Shown here: positions 29,373 through 38,800 of the stretch, in pieces
Layout of the letters: each line of letters begins with the position of its first letter
Position numbering within the stretch: position 1 is the first letter of the stretch
Assembly: GCA_037447655.1 (NCBI GenBank)
Contig: JBBHKE010000943.1
Coordinates: 327,550-391,549, forward strand
Length of the DNA: 64,000 nucleotides
Reading direction: 5' to 3'
From: Zygnema cylindricum
Taxonomy: Eukaryota > Streptophyta > Zygnematophyceae > Zygnematales > Zygnemataceae
Program-made: the position numbers and the translations under genes
Notes under the pieces: generated by a model
Told to the model about the DNA's origin: nothing
Databases searched by the model: none
The model's input: the letters and a program-made list of their open reading frames with translations, nothing else

Positions 29373-31130
29373 TTGAGTCATCCGAATCCTGAAGTTAAAG
29401 AGTTAACTTTGGAGGGCAAATTAATGTATGGAAAAGTTAGGATAGCTGAATTTATTATGATTCTCACTACACTGCATGGTTTAAAAAATCTTTCTGATGA
29501 AATTCTCAACAAAAGACCTATGTTAGGACAGTTAAGTAATGATGACACTAGACATAGTTTGATTAGATTCGAGTCATTAGTGGAAGGAAAACCGTTAAGA
29601 GTAATGGTTGATTCAGGTGCCACACATAATTTTATTTCATATAAGTTTGTAGAGGAAAATAAAATTCCTACTGTCATAAAGGAAAAGCCTTTACATGTTC
29701 AAGTGGCAAATGGTAATAAGTCCACATTAGACATACAAACTGACACGATAGAAGTTGATATCCAGGGCCATAAAATGAAAGTTTTGTGTGAAATAATGAA
29801 TTTGGGTAGTGAAGAACTAATTTTGGGAAAGCCTTGGTTAACTAAACACAATCCTCAAATTAATTGGGAAATTAACACCTTGAAAGTGAGGTCTAAAAAC
29901 GGTTGGAAGGATTTGCAAGCATTATCTCCTAAGAAATTGCATAGGAATCATATAAATAACATAACCAGATTGGGAGTGCAATTTAAAAAGCACTTAAAAG
30001 ATAAAAAAAATCATGCTTTCTTGTTATTAGTAATTAAGGCAGTTACTGATGAAAAGGGGGGAGAAAACACTAACATTGGTGTCATCACTAAATCATACAC
30101 CACTAAAACTTTCGAAAAACTAAAATCTGATTTTGTAACTGACATTAATACATCTGATGTTGTTGTTAAGGATTTGATTTTTGAATTTCAAGATGTTTTC
30201 CCAAGTGATTTACCCTTGGGAAGGCCACCTTCCCGAGATGTAGAACATGTTATTAACCTTGAACCTAGATGTAATCCTCCTGTCACAAAAATTTATAAAC
30301 ACAGTTTCTTTGAGCAGGAGGAGTTAAAGAAACAGATCAAAGAAGTTAAAGAAACAGATCAAAGAACTCCTAGAGAAAAGACATATTCAGCCCAGCAAAT
30401 CACTGTACGGAGCACCCGTTCTCTTCGTCAAAAAGAAGGACGGAATGTTGAGAATGTATTCGATTATCGTAGTCTGAATAAGATTACGGTGAAGGATAAG
30501 TATACGTTACCTTTAATTTCGGATTTGATAGATCGTTTAAAGGGTGCTCAAGTATTTTCGTTGATTGACCAGCGTAGTGGCTTTAATCAGGTGCCAATTA
30601 GAATTGAAGATGTTGATAAAACTGCTTTCAAGACTAGGGTGGGTCATTACGAATGGATAGTGATACCATTCGGCTTAACGAATGCACCGCCTACTTACCA
30701 AAGATTAATGAACCAAACCTTTTCAGATTACATAGATGAGTTTGTCCAAGTGTTTATAGATGATATTTTACTTCACAGTGAATCTAAAGAACAACATATA
30801 ATTCATTTGAAAAGAGTGTTGGAAAGGTTAAGAGAAAGAAAATTATATGGAAAATTGTCAAAATCTGGTTTTCTTAAAAGTGAACAATTAATTTTGGGAC
30901 ATATAGTTAGTGGAGAACGTGTTAAAACTGATCCTTCCAAAATTTTAGCAATCCAAAATTGGAAACAACCTACTAATGTCACAGAAGTTAGATCATTTTT
31001 GGGATTGGCCACTTATTACAGGAAATTTATCACAAATTTCAGTATGATCGCCGCACCTTTGACGGATTTACTTCGGGAGAAGGAGACGTTTGTGTGGGGA
31101 GCTGATCGAAGGGAGCATTCGAGGAATTAA
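29373..31130 (+). pseudogene. Gypsy protease and reverse transcriptase
   Basis: 585 open codons. Retropepsin active site VDSGATHNF at about 29606-29632, then LGKPWL. RT follows with [54 protein letters not shown], catalytic FIDD at 30753-30764, and FLGLATYYRKFI. A 22-bp tandem duplication at 30322-30365 shifts the frame, so about 35 residues before DYRSLNK are read out of frame; a second small change restores it. This stretch normally holds the conserved start of RT, so the enzyme is probably inactive although the frame is open. Confidence 0.92.
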
Positions 31131-31560
31131 AAGGGAAGTTGACCTCTGCCCCTACACTGGTGTATCCTGACCTTCCTAAGGAATTTGAAGTTCTGATCAC
31201 TACAGATGCATCTGATAAAGGTCTAGGTGCAGGCATAAGTCAAAAAGGCGGCAAACACTTTCATCCTATTGTTTTTGAGTCCAAAAAATTCAATGATGCT
31301 GAAAAGAACTATACAGCACAAGAAAAGGAATTACTTGCAATTGTACATGCATTGGTGAAATGGCGTTGTTATTTGCATAATAAAGAATTTACAGTTCAGT
31401 GTGATAATAAAGCACCCTCTTATTTACGAAATTAAGTGATGCGCAGATTATGACTGGCAGACAGGTTAGGTGGATGCAAAAATTAGCATATTTCAAATTT
31501 AATGTCAAACATATTCTTGGGAAGACAAATGTAGTCGCAGATCCTTTAAGTAGATTTTTT
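31131..31560 (+). pseudogene. Gypsy RNase H
   Basis: From 31139: EVLITTDASDKGLGAGISQ (catalytic Asp), the Glu in YTAQEKELLAIVHAL and WRCYLHNKEFTVQCDN (Asp). A TAA at 31433 interrupts, and the rest (RQVRWMQKLAYFKFNVKHI, then DPLSR) follows in the next frame from 31450. Confidence 0.88.
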
Positions 31561-32646
31561 GAAATAAGTGTTATGGTTCAAGATGAATTGTTTTTACATA
31601 CAATTAGAAATGGTTATGATAAAGATCCTTATTTTGTTGTGATTTACATGAATATTTCGGGAGGGAATTCTGACCCATTGAATGAGAGGCATGTCAAAAA
31701 CTTTAGACTAGAGGATGGTTTACTGTATTTGCAAATTGGGGATAGATTATGCATTCCTCAAGTGGGAGACTTAAGAAAACAAATTTTACGGGAAGCTCAT
31801 GAGCATTTAGGACATCTAGGTCGAGATAAAACTCTTAGTCAATTGCAAAGTAGATTGTTTTGGCCTGGGATGGCAAAAGAGGTGTCAAAACACGTGGAAA
31901 GTTGTGTCCCTTGCCTAGAGAGTAAACCCAAAACCCAAAAACCTAAAGGTCTCATACAACCTTTGGATATCCCCGAAACACCGTGGGAAACTGTCATTAT
32001 GGATTTTATTGTCAGGTTGTGCGCTTTATCTAAAAGGAAAGACAGTATCATAGTCGTAGTCGATAGGTTCAGTAAAATGGCAATCTTTATTTCTTGCAAA
32101 ACCAATAATTCAGTTATAGATATTGCAAAGTTATATTTTGACAACGTAGTCAGACATCATGGAGTCCCTCTATCTAGTCAGTGATAGAAATTCTAAATTT
32201 ACGTGTGCTTTTTGGAAAGAATTACAGCAAAATTTAGGCTCTGGATTGAAAATGAGTACCGCTTATCATCCTCAAACAGATGGACAGACAGAAAGGATGA
32301 GCCGTATACACTAGAGGAAATGCTTAGGACTGTTTGCAGTGGAGTTCAGAACACACGGGAATCTAAATTGCCATTAATAGAATTTGCATACAATTCATGT
32401 AAACATGCTAATACAGGATTCTCACCATTTAAAGTTGCATATGGATACCAACCTAGAGAAGCATTGGACTTAATCACTGGGGTCACTCAAGAGAATAGAG
32501 GTTCAGGAACAGAGTTTTGGGAATACGTTCAAACAGTTTGGAAAATTGTCCGGGATGCATTAGTGGAGGCACAAAAGAGGCAAGAATTAAATGCTAACCG
32601 CAAACAGGGTGATTGGGTGTTACGCACAGGTGTTACGCACAGGTGA
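31561..32646 (+). pseudogene. Gypsy integrase, frameshifted
   Basis: Zinc-binding HHCC region (HEHLGHLGRDKTL, then SCVPCLE) at about 31797-31920, core start PWETVIMDFIVRL and VVDRFSKM (first Asp). A frameshift at about 32175 follows HHGVPLS, so the second Asp (SDRNSKF) lies in another frame. That frame continues to 32646 with PQTDGQTERM (Glu) and FAYNSCKHANTGFSPF. A 13-bp tandem duplication (32618-32643, unit TGTTACGCACAGG) shifts the frame again. Confidence 0.9.
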
Positions 32647-33070
32647 CAAGGTTTGCCTTTCTACAACTCATTACAGGTGCAACATTGAGGGACAATCGGA
32701 TCGTACGGGGAAATTTGCTCCTAAGTACATTGGACCATTTACTGTAATCGAGATGATATCGTCAGTTGCTGCCAAATTGGACTTCCCGCCTTTAACAAAA
32801 ATTCATCCAATGATACACATCAGCCAATTGAAACCAGCAAATCTTCGACCAACTGAACGAGAATTGGAATTGGATCCCTCAATAATTATAGAACCTGAAG
32901 TCCACAGATGGGTAATAGATTGGGTTGGTCAACGGTTCAAGGTCGGCGATACTATATTCTGGCAAATGCATTATCTAGGAAGGCCTGAGGATTAGTTGAC
33001 TTTAGAGGATAAAAATTCTGAGTTTTTACAGAGGTATTGGAGGGATAATAATATAGAAGTCCCGTCTTGA
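32644..33070 (+). pseudogene. Gypsy integrase C-terminal barrel and chromodomain-like tail
   Basis: Begins GDKVCLSTTHYRC and FAPKYIGPFTVIE, the SH3-like C-terminal segment of gypsy polyproteins, then IHPMIHISQLKPA. The tail EPEVHRWVIDW...MHYLGRPED followed by a TAG and LTLED has the spacing of a chromodomain, weakly conserved; the TAG at 32993 sits where a Trp is usual. The chromodomain call is tentative. Confidence 0.65.
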
Positions 33071-33118
33071 GAATTAAAGGTGTTTAACTGAGGTCAGTTA
33101 AAAATAAGGAGGGGATGA

Positions 33119-34086
33119 TGTAACAGCAATAGCGGATCGAACTTGTTTATAAAGGGGTATTTAGGTATTATGATTATAGAGTACTAAATTTGGTAGACGT
33201 CCGCGAAAGAATCACGCTATTTGGAGTTATATTTTAAAAGTTATAGCGATGGGTGTATTTAGGTGATAGCGTGGGGTCTTAATAACAAGTGGGTATCATT
33301 GAAACGGGTTAAGGGTCAAATTAGTACCGAAATTACGCGTGTACGTTTCATAAAGTTCTAACGAAACGTTTAGTATGCACGGTGGTTCGTTTCGTACAAA
33401 TTTTAGTACGAAACGTCACTTTTACTTAAGGGAATTTCGTTGGAAGTTTCGCGTGCGAAATTTGTTACGCACGATCGTGCGAAGTCGCGTTTCGTTTGGC
33501 GCGCACTTTTGCACGTAAATGTTACGTAGTGAAACGTAACGTTTGATTGGTTAATAAAGTGCTAAGTAGTTAGTAAGAGATTTCGCACGTTTTTGCATTG
33601 GTCAGTCTGAGTCTTTGCTGATCAATGATTGGCCCAGGTAAAAGCCTGTTAAAACGGAGCGTTGACTTTGGCCTGGCGAGTCTAGTGCGATGATGGATAA
33701 ATAGTCAAGTGTAAGAGGCGAGTAGACATCTTTTCCTTTGGGGAAAAGTTTGTGGAAATTTCGGCTGATCTTGGTACTGAGCGATTAATACCAAATTGGA
33801 GAAAAGGCATTTTGCATTGAAATCTATTACTAACTAAATAGTGTTTTAGTAGTTAAGAGATAGAATTATTAAGAGTGGAGAGTAGTGGAAAACACTTTAA
33901 TAAGAAGGGTTGAGCCACGAGGGCAAGAGACCAAGCTAATGTTATGTGGACAGAAGCTTCTTCTAATTTAAAGTTTATCCTTATGTGAGTGTGGTCCAAT
34001 GTGGATGTGTATTTTCCAATGTGTGGAATGTGTGGTTGGGATTGTGAGTAGTAATGGGATTTTCTGAGAGGTAAGATCCTGTTACA
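33119..34086 (+). repeat. 3' LTR of the gypsy element
   Basis: 968 bp, TGTAACAGC...CCTGTTACA, with intact TG and CA ends; TSD GGTCC follows. Confidence 0.95.
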
Positions 34087-34216
34087 GGTCCTATATTGAG
34101 TATCCTAAAGATTTTTAGCACCGACAAAGTTTACATCAAATCTTCACTTGCATACCATGTTCCTGCGTACAAAATCATCATACGACCGAAGGTTGTTTTA
34201 CATTTTGCAGACGCTA

Positions 34217-34432
34217 CACCGCGCATCGTTATTAGTGTTATTAACTCTAATTTGGGTTCTTAAAATCTTGATTTTTTCCCTCAATGAGTATACATGATTT
34301 TCAAAATTAAATTAGCAACGCTTTTTAAGAACGTGGACCGTAATTTGCCACGTTTCTGGCACTAAATTAGAATCAATAACACTATTTTTTTTTACGCTAT
34401 TTAAACTTTGACACTAATAACGATGCGCGGTG
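34217..34432. mobile_element. Family-Y MITE inside a Z element
   Basis: 216 bp, TIRs CACCGCGCATCGTTATTAG and its inverse, perfect over about 23 bp, with TA on both sides (34215-34216, 34433-34434). Confidence 0.85.
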
Positions 34433-34924
34433 TAGTCTTCAACGCCAGCTCATTTTTTAGGGTTTCTGTTTTCGAACATAACGAAAGTATTTTGACAGAT
34501 ATAGTGTGACAAAGAAAAGGTACTGAAAATAGAGTGACGAGGGAGAGTCACGAAATTACATTTTTATTTTCGGTTGTATCTTCGAAAGCGCGTGTCATGT
34601 GAAAATTTTGTCAATTTTCGGTTGTTGTCCATCGTGACACATAGCTTAATCGTCCAGCGTGTCGCGATTACTTTTTTTCTACCCACAGAAAAAATGAAGC
34701 GAACGCCTTGTGGATGAATATCCGACTGTCAGTGTTACCTCCCAAACCTTTGGAGAGTATTGGCAAGATTCTCTGTAATGTTGTTTCACGTATAAAAACA
34801 AAATAAGCGGTATGGTTTGATACGGTTAGTCTCATATTTCTGTAAACTACCCCCACTTTTCGACTGATAAAACTTGACCCTTATACAACTTTGTCCCTTT
34901 TTTTAATTCACAATTTAGGAATAA

Positions 34925-35754
34925 GGGTAACCTTCCATCAGGCTAAAAGTGGGGTTGTTTACTGGAGAAAGTACCCTTCCATACTAGGCCGTACTGTTTT
35001 TTTTTTTTTTTTTACAAAAGATGTTTACTAAAAATTCGTTGAGATTCTCCAGACTTCTTGGAGAAAAATACCACCGTCCGATTTTCAATTTTCGACGCAA
35101 ACGCTTCTTGTTTCCAGTACGTAGCTAGTCTCCTCCGACTGTCCTCGGGAGGAGAGTTTGTGATTACTGGACGCGTGTTTTGGTCCACTTGTAAAGTTAG
35201 AGTCGATCCACGACAAACGTGAAGCAATAAACTTACATGTGGCAAATGGAGTGTACCGTGTGACATCAAAGCCAACCTGTTCGACGACAAAAAAATCTTG
35301 GTTGTATAGCCAGCCTGTTCGACGACAAAAAAAACTTGGTTGTAAGACATCTTGTGACGTCTCCTTCATAAATGTGCGATACAGGATTCACGTTCAAATG
35401 GTACATTCTTGGACATTTGTACAAACTTTAATTTTGCAACGGTTTTCGTGGCCGTTGATACCACAACAACCCTAAGAACGTTCAAATTGTACATTAGCCT
35501 GACGCTACTAGATATTTTAATCGGCGTCTGCCCGTACACATACGCAGCTGCGATTTTGTCCTTTTGGAAATGATGATTATTCCCGGGCGGCTCCACAAGT
35601 CCTACGTGGTACCAATCGCAATCTAACACCTCATTCACTGGCACGACCTGATGGAAGGGTGTTACAAAAATTACCTGATGGAAGGGTGTTACAAAAATTA
35701 CTTCCAGTAAACGTGTTCGTACGATTACCGGGAACGCCTGATGGAAGGTTACCC
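34925..35754 (-). mobile_element. Tourist-like family-W element, copy 1
   Basis: 830 bp, perfect TIRs GGGTAACCTTCCATCAGG, 3-bp TSD TAA at 34922-34924 and 35755-35757. It is an inverted copy of 36424-37224. On the minus strand it carries a damaged version of the 250-codon frame of copy 2, with a frameshift at about 35385 and an in-frame 27-bp tandem duplication at 35647-35700. Confidence 0.88.
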
Positions 35755-35757
35755 TAA

Positions 35758-36420
35758 GGGTGAAGTTCCATAAAGCCAAAAGTGGCGTTTCTAACAGAAA
35801 TCCGACACTCTCCGTACCAGATCGTACCGCCTATTTTATTTTTATACGAAAACCAACATTACAGAGAATCTTGCCGATACTCTCCGGAGGTCTTGGAGGT
35901 TATACTGGCCGTCGGATGTTCATTTGCGATGAGTTCGCTTCAATTTTCTCTGTTAGACTCAACCCACCTCGACGAGGTGGGTTGGCATACACAAGAAAAA
36001 AAAATTGTGACATGGTGGACAATTAAGCTACGTGTCATGATGGAAAACCAACGAAAAATCTTAAGATTTCCATATGACACGCGGTTTCCAAAATATAAAC
36101 GAAACTCAAAACGAAATTTCGTAACATTCCCTCGTCACGCTATTTTCGGTAACTTTTGTTTGTCACACTATTTGTGTCAAAGGACTTTCGTTATGTTCGA
36201 AAACCGAAACCCTAAAAAATGAGTTGGCGTCGTCTGCAAAATGTATAAAAGTTTTGTCATATGGTCACGTCGTACGCAGGTACATGGTACACAAGTCAAG
36301 ATTTGAAGTTAAGTTTGTCGCTGCTAAAAATCTGAAAGATATTCAATATCGGATCGCTGCTTGCGTCGCCAGTCAATTTAGAACACGTGGCTTACAGACT
36401 CTACGTGATGGAACTTCGAC
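35758..36420. mobile_element. Tourist-like family-Z element, copy 3
   Basis: 663 bp between W copies, ends GGGTGAAGTTCCAT and ATGGAACTTCGAC; flanked by TAA and TCA, each of which is also a TSD of the neighbouring W. Central hairpin CAACCCACCTC/GAGGTGGGTTG at about 35957-35981. Confidence 0.8.
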
Positions 36421-37139
36421 TCAGGGTAACCTTCCATCAGGCGTTCCCAATAATCCTACGAACACGTTTACTGGCAGTAATATTTGTAACACCCTTCCAT
36501 CAGGTCGTGCCAGTGAATGAGGTGTTAGATTGCGATTGGTACCACGTAGGACCTGTTGAGCCGCCCGGGAATAATCATCATTTCCAAAAGGACAAAATCG
36601 CAGCTGCGTATGTGTACGGGCAAACGCCGATTAAAATATCTAGTAGCGTCACGCTAATGTACAATCTGAACGTTCTTAGGGTTGTTGTGGTATCAACGGC
36701 CACGAAAACCGTTGCAAAATTTAAGTTTGTACAAATGTCCAAGAATGTACCATTTGAACGTGAATCGCTGTATCGCACATTTATGAAGGAGACGTCACAG
36801 GATGTCTTACAACCAAGTTTTTTTTGTCGTCGAACAGGCTGGCTATACAACCAAGATTTTTTTGTCGTCGAACAGGTTGGCTTTGATGTCACACGGTACA
36901 CTCCATTTGCCACATGTAAGTTTATTGCTTCACGTCTGTCGTGGATCGACTCTGACTTTACAAGTGGACCAAAACACGCGTCCAGTAATCACAAACTCTC
37001 CTCCCGAGGACAGTCGGAGGAGACTAGCTACGTACTGGAAACAAGAAGTGTTTGCATCGAAATTGAAAATCGGACGGTGGTGATTTTCTCCAAGAAGTCT
37101 GGAGAATCTCAACGAATTTTTAGTAAACATCTTTTGTAA
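36387..37139 (+). CDS. Unknown 250-codon ORF of the W element
   Basis: Open from an ATG 37 bases left of W through nearly the whole element. Mixed composition, no recognised domain; it is not a DDE transposase. A 38-bp near-tandem duplication at about 36811-36886 (AACCAAG + T-run + GTCGTCGAACAGG) lies in the middle. W copy 1 keeps the same frame only in two pieces. The ORF may be chance in a duplicated non-coding element or a captured exon. Confidence 0.3.
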   Translation: MAYRLYVMELRLRVTFHQAFPIILRTRLLAVIFVTPFHQVVPVNEVLDCDWYHVGPVEPPGNNHHFQKDKIAAAYVYGQTPIKISSSVTLMYNLNVLRVVVVSTATKTVAKFKFVQMSKNVPFERESLYRTFMKETSQDVLQPSFFCRRTGWLYNQDFFVVEQVGFDVTRYTPFATCKFIASRLSWIDSDFTSGPKHASSNHKLSSRGQSEETSYVLETRSVCIEIENRTVVIFSKKSGESQRIFSKHLL

Positions 37140-37224
37140 AAAAAAACAAAAACAGTACGGCCTAGTATGGAAGGGTACTTTCTCCAGTAAACAACCCCAC
37201 TTTTCGCCTGATGGAATGTTACCC
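36424..37224 (+). mobile_element. Tourist-like family-W element, copy 2
   Basis: 801 bp, TIRs GGGTAACCTTCCATCAGG and near inverse, TSD TCA at 36421-36423 and 37225-37227. With copy 1 it forms an inverted repeat with 0.8-kb arms around a 0.67-kb spacer. Confidence 0.88.
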
Positions 37225-37227
37225 TCA

Positions 37228-38800
37228 ATCAACCCGGTCTGTAGAGTTGGCCGTACAATTACAGAAACGTATGATGGAACTTCACCCTAAGTGTACCCGC
37301 AATTAATTAGGTGGTTTAAAAGTACACTTTTGGCTCATATGACTACCAAATTGTACATTTCTTACGGTTTCTTTTAATGCGTAACGGGCATGCGAACCAT
37401 CTCAGCAAAAAAAATATCAGAAATCATCTCGCAAATTGATTTTAGTTAAATCATCACTGTGACAGCAAATGAAAAACTTTCACGCAGGCGTCACACGAGT
37501 TGGAAAGTTTTAGCACGAGGGAGAATACTAGCTATTTTTTTCATTGCTCGTCACACACATGTACGTAGAAAAATTGCAATTAATCAATTTTAAATTGCGT
37601 TAATATTGGTACTGTTTAAATAGTGTTAGTTACTAATTTCAAATGTTTTTAAATAGTGTAGCATACGAAATGTGTCAGTCCGTACTAAAGCTTGTAATTA
37701 TTTTGTACAGACGTACAACATAAGTACAAAAGTGTCAGATAAAGGCGTCGACAATGGAAATTGAGTGCGTCGCACGGAAAATCGTACTAATAACCGCCCA
37801 AATATTGTTTTACAAAATTGACGATAATCATCTTTTCTGGCTTAATAATATTACACATTCATTTAGTAATGGGAATCAAAATGGAATCCGTGCATAAGGA
37901 ATAGTAAAGCAACCTTTCACCACTGCAATCTTGCATATTTTACCTCCACAGTAATTAACACACTGAATTAAAAAACCCTAAAAGATGAGCGAGGAGTTTC
38001 TGTTAGCGTCGATAATAATAATCCAGTTTCTTTTATTCTAAACCTTTGATTCTGAACCATTTAAAGAATTGTCGCAAACTGTGTTGTCAATATAGGAGGG
38101 CCGGAATTTTCGGACACCAATAGGTTATAATCAACTCTAGCGAGGATACAGGGTGTACCGCGTGACTTAATACATAATAATAATTCAAACTCTTCACCAT
38201 TTTGAAGAGTATCAAAAACTTAATACAATTCACTTAAGAGAAAAGTATTCTTGCCTTTCATCAAATCTTGCCATCATGGCTTCAAATTTCTCCACCTTCA
38301 ATATGCACCAAATCTTTCTTTTGCTATTGCTCAATGCGAGCAAATGATACAAATTAGTACATAACTCTAATCTGACATTTCAACTTCTTCCCATGGTAAA
38401 TGGCTCTATCCAAACTAGTCAAGATCCTAGTCTGTCTCTCTACCTCCTGACTTTCACTTATGTCTATTAAACAGTACAGCTGTCGAATACTCCATTCGAC
38501 AGCACGAGAACAAGAAAGAAACGAAGCAAGAAGGAAAACACAGTTTAACAGCACAGAAAAAAAAAACACCTTATCACTACCATTTCCTTTCCTCCTGGAG
38601 CTTTTCCTGAAAACTTTTTCTGAAGACTCTGAAAACTTTTACTGAAAGTTCCTGAAAGGCAGGAATTTTCCCATCTCGAAACAAAAAATACAGAGGGATG
38701 TGGTGCCCAAATGGAGCGCTTTTATCCAAAAAATGGAAGTTTTGATGATGGAAATCAATGAATCTTCACTACATTACTCCTGTGACTCTAAGCTCTCTAC
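37228..38800. other. Spacer between transposons and UGD
   Basis: Bases 37228-37287 are the right end of a further Z element (ATGGAACTTCACCC then TAA). The remainder, including the UGD 3' flank, is AT-rich without recognised genes. Confidence 0.5.

Larger units (their letters stand above)
21758..34086 (+). mobile_element. Ty3/gypsy LTR retrotransposon, complete but degenerate
   Basis: LTRs at 21758-22728 and 33119-34086, 5-bp TSD GGTCC at 21753-21757 and 34087-34091, PBS after the 5' LTR, and a polypurine tract (AAAATAAGGAGGGGATGA) before the 3' LTR. Order: gag, protease, reverse transcriptase, RNase H, integrase, chromodomain-like tail. It is broken by stops, frameshifts and the nested copia element at 23787-28298. 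Without the latter it is about 7.8 kb. LTRs differ at roughly 27 positions by hand count (about 3%). Confidence 0.95.
21680..34880 (-). mobile_element. Tourist-like family-Z element, copy 4, split by retrotransposons
   Basis: The 21680-21757 and 34092-34880 pieces, joined across the gypsy insertion, match the reverse complement of the Z element at 35758-36420. Left end GTCAATATTCCATC, right end AACTTGACCC at 34880, flanked by TGA and TTA. Removing the gypsy element with one TSD copy and the Y element at 34217-34432 leaves about 650 bp, the same as copy 3. This copy is older than the gypsy insertion. Confidence 0.8.

Noticed and set aside
35239-35475. Internal repeat resembling a small CRISPR-like array (GTCGTCGAACAGG words)
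   Set aside because: Only two near-identical units of 38 bp within a transposon of a eukaryotic genome; a simple tandem duplication.
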